The notes beneath the pieces are model-generated. The model was given only the letters and a program-made list of their open reading frames with translations, had not been told where the DNA came from and searched no databases. Shown here in pieces: positions 41,651 through 48,437 of a stretch of 64,000 bases of DNA. The translations under genes and the position numbers were made by a program. The stretch is from Kribbella sp. VKM Ac-2568. Its GTDB lineage: Bacteria; Actinomycetota; Actinomycetes; Propionibacteriales; Kribbellaceae. Position 1 is the stretch's first letter. Each line of letters starts with the position of its first letter. The stretch lies in contig NZ_SLVF01000004.1 in the NCBI RefSeq assembly GCF_004345365.1, positions 372,001 through 436,000 on the forward strand, given 5' to 3'.

Positions 41651-41658
41651 GTGTTCGA
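41643..41658. promoter_or_regulatory. Perfect LexA SOS box over the HNH gene start
   Basis: TCGAACATGTGTTCGA fits the actinobacterial consensus TCGAAC-n4-GTTCGA exactly. The start codon of the minus-strand HNH gene (41650-41648) is inside the box. Confidence 0.8.
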
Positions 41659-41709
41659 TACTATCGTGAAAGACAACTGGAGTGCAAACCGCGAAGCATG
41701 CGGATCTCC

Positions 41710-41718
41710 TTATCCACA
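41710..41718 (+). promoter_or_regulatory. Perfect DnaA-box sequence
   Basis: TTATCCACA matches the DnaA consensus exactly. It lies in the gap between the HNH gene and the small ORF, 52 bases from the SOS box. A second match, in the other orientation, is at 42977-42985. Confidence 0.5.
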
Positions 41719-41775
41719 AGGGGAAACGCAACGACTCGTGGGCTGACAAGTGAGTTAGCACCCTTGTCGGGGAGA

Positions 41776-42087
41776 TCAGGGATTGAACCCGGCCGCCATG
41801 GACAACACCTCGGCGGGATCCAGGGCCTTGTTGTCGGCGTGCCACTCGGCCAGGGCTTCGTCGGCCTCGGTCTCGTCGAAGGGCTCGATGCCGTCCGCGA
41901 TCAGCCTGCGTGCCTCGGCGCTACCGATTTCCTGGTAGGTGAAGTGGCGTTCCAGGTAGAAGTCGTTGCGCAAGGCATTGTTGTCGTGGAACTTGCCGGT
42001 GTTGGGGACATACCCGTACATCGTCTCGTGGGCCAGCGCCGCCACCCAGACAACCTGCTCGTCCTCCTTGACCAGATAGAGCTTCAT
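41776..42087 (-). CDS. Small acidic protein coupled to the RelA/SpoT-domain gene (possible antitoxin)
   Basis: A 103-residue soluble acidic protein (many Asp/Glu in EPFDETEADEALAEWHADNK), unknown to me. It begins MKLYLVKEDEQVVWVAALAH and has a Tyr/Asn-rich middle (GYVPNTGKFHDNNALRNDFY). Its ATG overlaps the stop of the RelA/SpoT-domain gene by 4 bases (ATGA), so translation is coupled and the products are made together. That is how neutralising partners of toxic small alarmone synthetases are often arranged. The antitoxin role is inference only; no known antitoxin fold can be read. Confidence 0.6.
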   Translation of the reverse strand: MKLYLVKEDEQVVWVAALAHETMYGYVPNTGKFHDNNALRNDFYLERHFTYQEIGSAEARRLIADGIEPFDETEADEALAEWHADNKALDPAEVLSMAAGFNP

Positions 42088-42902
42088 CGGCCGATCCCGT
42101 CGCTTCTCGTGGGCGTCGGTGCCGGCAGCGCGCCCCGACTGTCTGAGCTCCGGACGCCGGACGGAGCATTGGCTGGCTCGCGGTGGTCACTGTAGTTGCT
42201 AACGGCGACCCGGAGGCCGCCCAGTTGGGTGAGGGTGTCGATGCCGTGAGGCTTCTGCAAGGTGGCCGAGAGCCGGACACATTCCCGCCGCGCTGCCGTC
42301 CTCTCCTCAGGAGACGTCCGGGCGTCGCGCTCGATCTCGTACCACGGTGTGGTGGCTTCCTTGACGTGCACCGACGCGACGGAGTGGAACTGGACCTCGA
42401 CCCGATCGTCGGACGGTGTCACGAAGTAGCCGTGGATTCCCTTGTAGCGCGATCCTTCGGCGTAGGACTGCTTGGCATACCGGATCTGCCAGCCGGCTCG
42501 ACTCAACTCTTCGCAGGTCTCACGGGCAGCGTCGACGAGAGTGTCGGAGACCTCCGTGAGAGCGGTGTACCGCAGCAGATCGTCCGGTGGATGCCGCTGC
42601 TTCGACCGTTGCATGTCATGAAGCTTCCGAGCTAGCGACTCTGGCGACTTGATCCTGCGTTCCAGCCGGTAGGCGGAGGCGTTTGGTGGCATCGCCGCCA
42701 GGAACTGGGCAGTGATCCTTGGCTCGGTGCTGATCGTCCGCTCGAGCAGTCGCAGACCCCTTGCGGTGGCTTTGGCGCCGTACAGCTGGGCGATCTCAGC
42801 GGCGGAGGGCAGCCGCTCCCAGTGGACCGGCGCATACCGGGTCGAGAAGCGGGCGTGCAGCTCGGAGGGGGCGGGCAGCTGCTCTTGGTCGGGCGGTGGC
42901 AT
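42084..42902 (-). CDS. RelA/SpoT-domain protein (possible toxSAS-like toxin)
   Basis: A 272-residue protein with a nucleotidyl-pyrophosphotransferase domain of the RelA/SpoT type at about residues 78-185. Visible motifs are R83-x-K85-S-x2-S89-x3-K93 (RRIKSPESLARK), DDLLRYTALTEV (Asp107/108, Arg111), YKGIHGYF (Tyr153, His157) and VEVQFHS (Glu169, Gln171, His173). No HD hydrolase, TGS or ACT domain is present, so it is a short single-activity form. Such proteins make (p)ppGpp-like alarmones or pyrophosphorylate tRNA 3' ends. The Gly of the classical D-x-x-G-x-R motif is Arg here. The 60-residue tail is low complexity. Confidence 0.72.
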   Translation of the reverse strand: MPPPDQEQLPAPSELHARFSTRYAPVHWERLPSAAEIAQLYGAKATARGLRLLERTISTEPRITAQFLAAMPPNASAYRLERRIKSPESLARKLHDMQRSKQRHPPDDLLRYTALTEVSDTLVDAARETCEELSRAGWQIRYAKQSYAEGSRYKGIHGYFVTPSDDRVEVQFHSVASVHVKEATTPWYEIERDARTSPEERTAARRECVRLSATLQKPHGIDTLTQLGGLRVAVSNYSDHREPANAPSGVRSSDSRGALPAPTPTRSDGIGR

Positions 42903-42939
42903 GCGGTCCCCCTGGGGCGTTGGGTTCTTCGACCGTAGT

Positions 42940-43056
42940 CAGGGGAGTGGGGGTCGTGGGGTCGGTTTGGTGGATCTGTGGATAAGTGGGGGCCACGGGA
43001 TTGTGACCGGATTGTGGGGGTGGTGGGGGTGTGACGTCGGGGGGTTGAGGTCGTTG
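42940..43056 (+). promoter_or_regulatory. G-rich divergent promoter region
   Basis: The gap between the RelA/SpoT-domain and ECF sigma genes has strong G/T strand bias, with G-runs at 42942-42945, 42949-42953, 42958-42961, 42988-42992, 43016-43020, 43025-43029 and 43039-43044. G-quadruplex formation on the + strand is possible. Confidence 0.4.
42977..42985 (-). promoter_or_regulatory. Perfect DnaA-box sequence, inverse orientation
   Basis: TGTGGATAA is TTATCCACA on the minus strand. It lies within the G-rich divergent region upstream of the RelA/SpoT-domain gene. Confidence 0.5.
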
Positions 43057-43105
43057 AGTCGCGGGAAGGGGCCAACCGGATGGGCGTTCGGAGGGTAGAC
43101 AAGGT

Positions 43106-43621
43106 ATGTCGACGATGATCGGGGAGCCGATGCCTGCGACGGCGCCGCCCGGTGACGGGGCGGGTTTCGTGGAGTGGGTGCGACCGCACTTGCCGGCGAT
43201 GGCCCGGTTGGCGGCGCGGCTCGCGGTCGGGGTCGACCGGGACGATGTCGTGCAGGAGTCCCTCGTGCGCGCCTGGATGAAGCGCCGCCAGTACGACGGC
43301 AAACGCGGTACGGCGTCCGCGTGGCTGCTGGCGATCACCGCGGATCAGGCCCGGAAGGCGACCAGGCGGTTGCGGCCGGTCGCCGAGCTGGACGAGCACG
43401 ACGCCGCGGACGCCCGGTCCGACGTCGAGGCCCGGGTGGACGTGGATCAGGCGCTCACCGCGTTGTCGGCGCGGCAGCGGCTCGCGGTGGACTGCTACTA
43501 CTTCGCCGACCTGTCGATCGCCGACACCGCGGCGGTGATGGGCTGCTCCGAGGGCACCGTCAAGTCAACTCTTTCCGATGCGCGGGCCCGCCTGCGCTCC
43601 TTGCTGGAGGTCAGCGAATGA
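43106..43621 (+). CDS. ECF-type RNA polymerase sigma factor
   Basis: A 171-residue ECF sigma factor. Region 2 is short but readable (FVEWVRPHLPAMARLAARLA; DRDDVVQESLVRAWMKRRQY; ASAWLLAITADQARKATR). Region 4 is ALSARQRLAVDCYYFADLSI plus DTAAVMGCSEGTVKSTLSDA. ATG 43106 has GGAGGG 10 bases upstream. The last bases overlap the next gene in ATGA, and that gene encodes a membrane protein, as for sigma/anti-sigma pairs. The regulon is unknown. Confidence 0.88.
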   Translation: MSTMIGEPMPATAPPGDGAGFVEWVRPHLPAMARLAARLAVGVDRDDVVQESLVRAWMKRRQYDGKRGTASAWLLAITADQARKATRRLRPVAELDEHDAADARSDVEARVDVDQALTALSARQRLAVDCYYFADLSIADTAAVMGCSEGTVKSTLSDARARLRSLLEVSE

Positions 43622-44667
43622 ACCCGACCGACAAGGTCGACGACCTGCTGGTGAAGGCCGGCGCGCAGTGGCGCGCGGACCAGCCGTCCGCGCCGGAGCC
43701 GGATCTCGACCGGATGCTGCACCACAACAGGCCCCGCCGGTGGGTACCGGCACTGGCGGCCGCGAGTGTCGCCGCGATCGCCACGGCGGCACTGACCGTG
43801 CTGCCGGGCGGCAGCGAGCCCTCGGTGGCGCCGTCCACCGAGAAGCCATCCGTTGCCCAAGGCAACGGCAGTGACCCGGACTCGCTGCTGGTCCGCAACG
43901 GCGACCGGGTGGAGATGTCCGGTGAGGTGATCGCGGCGCCGGGGAAGTCGCCGATCTACTGCGCCCCGCACGCGGAAGTCGCGATCGGCTATCCACCGGG
44001 CAAGGAACCGGCGCCGACCTGCTCGGCCGACATCTCGGTCAAGCTGATCGGTGTCGACCTCGACCGGCTCACCGACGCGTCGACGATCAAGGGAGTGCGG
44101 AGCGGACAGGCCCGGCTGGTCGGCATCTGGCAGGACCGGACCGTCACCGTCCAGGAGCAGACCGCCCCGACGGTGGTGACGGTGACGCCGAGCCCGCGCA
44201 AGGACGCGGTGCCGTGTCCGACGCCGTCCGGCGGCTGGCCGTTGATCGCGAGCAACATCGACCGCCCGGAGGTGAGCCAGTGGCTCGCGGCCCGGGCCGA
44301 CCAGATCGACAATCCGGCACTGCTGTATCCGGAGGGAGCCAGCCGGACGAAGCCGATGGTGGTCAGGATCGGCGTCGCGCACGGCGACGTGGAGAAGTTC
44401 CGGCGGGAGTTCGAGAAGGTGTACGAGGGCAACCTCTGCGTGGTGCGGGCGACGTTCAGCCAGAAGGACGTCGAGAACATCCAGAACGCGCTCTCGCCGC
44501 TGCACCAGCAGAAGCTCGGCATCACCGGTTCCTCCGGCCCGGGTCTGGAAGGCGGCGACAAGGTCCACGTGAGCCTGCTGGTGCTCGACGAGAAGACCCG
44601 CGCCGCCCTCGCCCCGGTCGGCCTGGACAAGCTCGCCCTCAACCCGGCCGTCAAACCCCTGCGCTGA
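43618..44667 (+). CDS. Single-pass membrane protein paired with the ECF sigma factor
   Basis: A 349-residue protein coupled to the sigma gene by a 4-base overlap. About 40 cytosolic residues (DKVDDLLVKAGAQWRADQPS) precede one membrane helix (VPALAAASVAAIATAALTVL). The large outer domain contains paired Cys (YCAPHAE/TCSADIS; VPCPTPS; NLCVVRA) and no recognisable enzyme fold. It lacks the zinc-binding H-x3-C-x2-C motif of common anti-sigma factors, so if it inhibits the sigma factor it does so by another N-terminal helix. An export-sensing role is inference. Confidence 0.7.
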   Translation: MNPTDKVDDLLVKAGAQWRADQPSAPEPDLDRMLHHNRPRRWVPALAAASVAAIATAALTVLPGGSEPSVAPSTEKPSVAQGNGSDPDSLLVRNGDRVEMSGEVIAAPGKSPIYCAPHAEVAIGYPPGKEPAPTCSADISVKLIGVDLDRLTDASTIKGVRSGQARLVGIWQDRTVTVQEQTAPTVVTVTPSPRKDAVPCPTPSGGWPLIASNIDRPEVSQWLAARADQIDNPALLYPEGASRTKPMVVRIGVAHGDVEKFRREFEKVYEGNLCVVRATFSQKDVENIQNALSPLHQQKLGITGSSGPGLEGGDKVHVSLLVLDEKTRAALAPVGLDKLALNPAVKPLR

Positions 44668-44676
44668 CTGCCCGAA

Positions 44677-44718
44677 CGTCCGAAGAACTGAGGGCTATAG
44701 CGCTCGGTTCCTCGGACG
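44677..44718. terminator. Bidirectional palindrome, member 2 of the repeated family
   Basis: A 42-base near-perfect palindrome with no loop: 18 of 21 pairs match, centred on GCTATAGC. It contains CGTCCGAAGAAC like the other copies and lies between convergent stops, starting 9 bases after the upstream gene. Confidence 0.75.
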
Positions 44719-44723
44719 CAAGC

Positions 44724-45581
44724 TCAGCGGTCGTGGAAGAAGTCGACCAGCATCCGGGCGGTCGCGGCGGGCTGGTCGATCGCGGGGGAGTGGCCCGCGT
44801 CGGCGACCATCTGGGCGTTCACGCCGAGGATGTCCGCCATCTTGTCCTGGATCGGGATCGGCCAGCCGTCGTCGGTCTCGCCGTACATCACCTGGGCCCG
44901 CACGCCCGACTTGGCCAGGTGTTCGGTGCGGTCCTCGGCGTCCATCAGCCGCCGGGTGATCGCGGCCAGGCCGGCCGGTACGTTCCCGGTGAACCGCTTG
45001 CGCAGGAAGGCGGCGATGTCCTCGGCCGGCGCGACGTACCGGGGTTCCTTGCTGTCGTGCTCGAGCTTGAGGTCGTACACCTGCTCGATCGGCAGGTTGT
45101 CCAGCCCGAAGGCGAGCATCTGCAGACCCTGCCGCTTCGCCTCGTCGCTGAAGGCGCCGGGTCCCGAGCACATCAAGGTGATGGTGGAGAACACGCCCGG
45201 GTCGGCCAGCACCGCCTCGCGCGCGACCAGCCCGCCGAACGAGTGCCCGACCAGCTGGCTGTAGCCGCCGAGCGCCTTACTCATCGCCACCACGTCCGAC
45301 GCGAGCTCCGGCAGCGTGTACGCCGCGGGGTCGGCCGGGCCGGGCGTCTCGTACTGGCCCCGCTGGTCCACCGCGACGGCGATCCAGCCGTACCGCGCGA
45401 GGTGGTCCACCAGCGGGGTGAAGTCCTCCTTGCTGCCGGTCCAGCCCGGGACCAGCAGGACCGTGCCCAGCGGCGTACCGATGTCCGGCTTGGCCTGCAG
45501 GGTGGCGAAGGAGCCACGATCGGTCTCGAGTGTCACGGGGTGGACCCCGTCTGGCAGCGTCAACGTGCGCGGCGTACTCAC
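44724..45581 (-). CDS. Alpha/beta hydrolase
   Basis: A 285-residue alpha/beta hydrolase. The oxyanion strand is VLLVPGWTGSKEDFTPLVDH, the nucleophile elbow GHSFGG (about Ser113) and the acid likely Asp in VMYGETDDGWP. The His is in VADAGHSPAID. It resembles lipase/esterase or thioesterase-like hydrolases. GTG 45581 overlaps the stop of the decayed MFS gene (GTGA), so it once formed a coupled unit with a drug-exporter-like gene. The substrate is unknown. Confidence 0.87.
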   Translation of the reverse strand: MSTPRTLTLPDGVHPVTLETDRGSFATLQAKPDIGTPLGTVLLVPGWTGSKEDFTPLVDHLARYGWIAVAVDQRGQYETPGPADPAAYTLPELASDVVAMSKALGGYSQLVGHSFGGLVAREAVLADPGVFSTITLMCSGPGAFSDEAKRQGLQMLAFGLDNLPIEQVYDLKLEHDSKEPRYVAPAEDIAAFLRKRFTGNVPAGLAAITRRLMDAEDRTEHLAKSGVRAQVMYGETDDGWPIPIQDKMADILGVNAQMVADAGHSPAIDQPAATARMLVDFFHDR

Positions 45582-46539
45582 GAGTCCACGGTAACGGGTA
45601 CCTCGGCCCGCTTCGGGTTCCGGAGCAGCGTTGCGGTGGTCACAGCCAGCACCGCAAGGATCGCAGCACTGACCAGAGCAGCAGCCTGTACTCCGTCCGT
45701 GTACGCGCCACGAGTGAGTTCCAGCAGCTCCCGCGCGAGGGGACCGGGCAGGTGCTCGGCGACGGCGACCGCACTGCCCAGCGTGTCCCGGGCCTCACCT
45801 GGGACACCGGCGGGCAGGCTCTGCTCGGTCACCTGGCCGCGGTAGATCGCAGTGACCAGGCTGCCCGCCACTGCGACTCCCAACGCCATCCCGAGCTCCG
45901 TACCGGTCTCGCCCATGCCCGAAGCGACACCGGCACGCTCAGGCGGTGGTGCGGGCCGTCCTTGGCGATCTCCTTCAGGCCGTAGACGACGGCCACGATC
46001 GCGCCGGTCGACAGTGCGACGCTGGCCAGGTCGATCCGCCCGGCGCCGGGGGTGCGGAACTCGGGCAGCAGCGCGCGGGCGGTCGCCAGCAGGATCAGCA
46101 ACGGCGGAACGCCGATCAGGAAGACCGATCCCCACCAGAAGTGCTCGAGCAGCACGCCGCCGATCAGCGGACCGGCCATGCCGAGCAGCACCCGGGCCGC
46201 GATCAGCAGCTCCGGGCTGGTCGAGAACGCGGCGAGCACCGAGGCCAGCGCGAACCCGGTGGCGCCGATCATCAGCAGCCGCCGGCGGCCGATCCGGTCG
46301 CCGACCGTGCCCATCGTGATCAGCAGACCCGCGACCACGAAGCCGTAGACGTCGACGATCCAGAGCAGCTGCGAGCTGCTCGGCGCCAGATCGGCGCTGA
46401 GCACCGGTGCTGCCAGGTGCAGCACGGTCATGTCGAGTCCGAGCAGGATGGTCGGCAGGGCCAGCACCGCCAGGCCGAGCCACTCGCGGCGGCCTGCCCG
46501 CGGTGGCGGGAGCTGTGCGTCGGTGTCCTTGCCGGACAT
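45578..46539 (-). pseudogene. Decayed DHA2-type MFS drug transporter
   Basis: Two reading frames together give an MFS transporter with parts missing. From ATG 46539 the first frame reads normal helices 1-4 (LAVLALPTILLGLDMTVLHL; FVVAGLLITMGTVGDRIGRR; LIAARVLLGMAG), then jumps directly to PLIGGVLLEHFWWGSVFLIG. About 35-40 residues usually found between these are absent. After VVYGLKEIAKDG the frame is lost, and the other frame resumes with PPPERAGVASGMGETGTELG and the last helix. Roughly the middle 150-200 residues are deleted near 45940-45960. The usual length is about 500 residues; about 320 remain. Sequencing error could explain the shift but not the missing segments. Confidence 0.8.
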
Positions 46540-46545
46540 CCTCCA

Positions 46546-46565
46546 ACTTCAACGACACTTGAAGT
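46546..46565. promoter_or_regulatory. Inverted repeat in the MFS promoter
   Basis: ACTTCAA (46546-46552) and TTGAAGT (46559-46565) are perfect 7-base arms with 6 bases between. The shape fits a MerR- or TetR-type operator for the now decayed transporter. Confidence 0.45.
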
Positions 46566-46586
46566 CAAAGCTCGCCCCGGTGGGGT

Positions 46587-46611
46587 CATTGTGCCGCGGT
46601 GCGGCACAATG
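46587..46611. promoter_or_regulatory. 25-bp perfect inverted repeat at the ParA-like start
   Basis: CATTGTGCCGC (46587-46597), centre GGT, then GCGGCACAATG (46601-46611). The arms are 11 bases and perfect, and the repeat ends 5 bases before GTG 46617. It is probably an operator, or a hairpin affecting initiation. Confidence 0.6.
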
Positions 46612-46616
46612 TGCTC

Positions 46617-47375
46617 GTGCCTCGCACACTCGCGGTTGCCAACCAGAAGGGCGGCGTGGCCAAGACGACCACGGTTGCCTCGCTCGGCGCTGCCCTGGTC
46701 GAGCTCGGTCAGCGGGTGCTGCTGGTCGACCTGGACCCACAGGCGTGCCTGACCTTCTCCGTCGGCATCGACCCCGAAGACCTCGACAAGTCGATCCACC
46801 ACGTGCTGCTCGGCGGGGTGAAGGTGCAGGACGTGATCGTGCCGTCCGAGGAGGGCCCCGACCTGGTGCCGGCCACCATCGACCTGTCCACCGCGGAGGT
46901 CAACCTCGCGGCCGAGAGTGGTCCCGAGCATCTGGTCCGAAGCGCCCTGCGGCCGGTGGCGTCGCAGTACGACTGGATCCTGATCGACTGCCCGCCCACC
47001 CTGGGGCTGCTCACGGTGAACGGGTTGTCGGCGGCCTCGGAGGTCCTGATTCCCTTGCAGTGCGAGACTCTCGCGCACCGCGGCGTCGGTCAGTTGCTGG
47101 ACACCATCCACGATGTCCAGCGCCTGACCAACCCCGGACTGGAGGTGCTCGGCGTCCTCCCGACCCTGTACGACGGGCGCACCAACCACGCGCGGGCGGT
47201 GCTCGAGACGATCGCCGACACCTACGCGCTGACCGTGCTCGCCCCGGCGATCCCGAAGTCCATCCGGTTCGCCGAGGCCCCCGCGATCGGGCAGACCATC
47301 CTGAGCACGGCACCCCGTTCGACCGGAGCCAACGCCTACCGCGCGTTGGCTGCGGGCCTCCTCGAAACGCGCTGA
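46617..47375 (+). CDS. ParA/Soj-like ATPase
   Basis: A 252-residue ParA-family ATPase. The deviant Walker A NQKGGVAKTT is near residue 10, followed by VLLVDLDPQACLTFS, DWILIDCPPTLGLLTVNGL and LGVLPTLYDGRTNHARAVLE. No ParB gene or parS is nearby, so it is probably an orphan ParA that positions some cargo; a similar gene sits beside the DEAD-helicase region of mycobacteria. GTG 46617 is chosen because a perfect inverted repeat ends just before it; GTG 46611 and 46599 are in frame but fall within the repeat. No Shine-Dalgarno is seen, so a leaderless transcript is likely. Confidence 0.88.
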   Translation: MPRTLAVANQKGGVAKTTTVASLGAALVELGQRVLLVDLDPQACLTFSVGIDPEDLDKSIHHVLLGGVKVQDVIVPSEEGPDLVPATIDLSTAEVNLAAESGPEHLVRSALRPVASQYDWILIDCPPTLGLLTVNGLSAASEVLIPLQCETLAHRGVGQLLDTIHDVQRLTNPGLEVLGVLPTLYDGRTNHARAVLETIADTYALTVLAPAIPKSIRFAEAPAIGQTILSTAPRSTGANAYRALAAGLLETR

Positions 47376-47376
47376 C

Positions 47377-48276
47377 TCACCCCTGGTCGGGCGGCACGGC
47401 GGCCGGCGTACGGCGGAGGCGGCCGCGGAACTTCCACAGTGGGATGCCGATCAGCGCGAGCACGATCAGGAAGGGCAGCAGGGCGCCCAGCACGGCAGAC
47501 AGCGCGAAGAACGTCGCGGTGAAGGCGTCCCACCCGCCGCGCAGACCGGCCAGGAAGCCGCGATCCTCCTTCTCCACCACGGGAGTCTTGCCCTTCTCTG
47601 CCACAGTCAGGCTCAGCGTCGCGAGTTCGGTCTGTAGCGACAGGTTCTTCTGCTTCGCCAGCAGCGACTCGAGATCGGCCTCGCGCCGGGTCAGTTCGGT
47701 TTCCACCGAGACGACCTCGCCGATCGTGTTCGCCTTGGCCAGCAGCGTCCGCATCCGTTCCAGGCTCGCCCGCTGCGAGGAGATGCGGCTTTCGACGTCC
47801 ACCACCTGCTCGGTGACGTCGCTCGACTCCTGGTGGATCGCGGTCCGCGTCCCCAGACCGGACAACCTGTCGATGGCGGTCTCGTACGACGCGGTGGGCA
47901 CCTTGAGGACGAGGTTCGCCTGGGTGATCCGGCCTTCGGAGTTGCTGCCGGTGTCCTCGGAAGCCACCTGGCCGCGCAGGCCGGTGATGATGCCGATCGC
48001 CTTCTGCCGGGTGGAGTTCACGTCCTCGGCCTCGACGCTGAGGGAGCCCGTTTTGATGATCGCGCGGGTGACCGTCGGCTGCGCCGCGGGTGCTGCCTTG
48101 CTGTCCTTGTCGGCGGAGCCCTCGGACCCGCCCGAGTCGGCCTGCCGAGGGGCCGCCGCGCCGTCGGCCGCAGTACTGGACTCGCCGCTGCTGCCGGAAC
48201 CGCTGCAGCCGGACAGCAGAACGGCCGCGGCCAGGATCACTCCTGCTGCCGCGGCCGAGATACGTTTCGTCGTCAT
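47377..48276 (-). CDS. DUF4349 lipoprotein
   Basis: A 299-residue membrane lipoprotein. The lipobox LLSGC ends a signal at about Cys24 (GVILAAAVLLSGCSGSG). The DUF4349 body has RAIIKTGSLSVEAEDVNSTR and LKVPTASYETAIDRLSGLGT, then a coiled coil (RISSQRASLERMRTLLAKAN, TELTRREADLESLLAKQKNL). One C-terminal membrane helix (LSAVLGALLPFLIVLALIGI) and a basic tail follow. The function is unknown. ATG 48276 is preferred, with GGGAAGGG upstream. Its stop is 1 base from that of the convergent ParA-like gene. Confidence 0.85.
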   Translation of the reverse strand: MTTKRISAAAAGVILAAAVLLSGCSGSGSSGESSTAADGAAAPRQADSGGSEGSADKDSKAAPAAQPTVTRAIIKTGSLSVEAEDVNSTRQKAIGIITGLRGQVASEDTGSNSEGRITQANLVLKVPTASYETAIDRLSGLGTRTAIHQESSDVTEQVVDVESRISSQRASLERMRTLLAKANTIGEVVSVETELTRREADLESLLAKQKNLSLQTELATLSLTVAEKGKTPVVEKEDRGFLAGLRGGWDAFTATFFALSAVLGALLPFLIVLALIGIPLWKFRGRLRRTPAAVPPDQG

Positions 48277-48366
48277 CGCCACACCCTTCCCTCCACGATG
48301 GTTTTCGTCGTGGCTAGGACGGGTCGGCGGTGGTGGGTGTTGCGGGCCGACGGTCACCGTTGAGGC

Positions 48367-48400
48367 ACGGACGGGCGACGAACTGGTCTCGCCCATCCGT
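48367..48400 (-). terminator. Terminator of the DEAD-box helicase gene
   Basis: The 12-base arms 48367-48378 and 48389-48400 pair fully in the minus-strand transcript with one G-U, 38 bases after the helicase stop. A smaller hairpin, CCACGA/TCGTGG, is at 48293-48313. Confidence 0.6.
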
Positions 48401-48437
48401 GGAGCTCCCGGACGGTGACGCGCCGGCTACGCGCCGT

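Noticed and set aside
39458..41746. 762-codon + strand frame opposite the HNH gene
   Set aside because: Starts inside the ABC ATPase in another frame and runs antisense to DUF222; no domain seen.
40145..43105. HNH, RelA/SpoT and DnaA boxes considered as an integrated plasmid or prophage
   Set aside because: No integrase, replication protein, attachment repeats or phage structural genes were found; only an accessory segment can be claimed.
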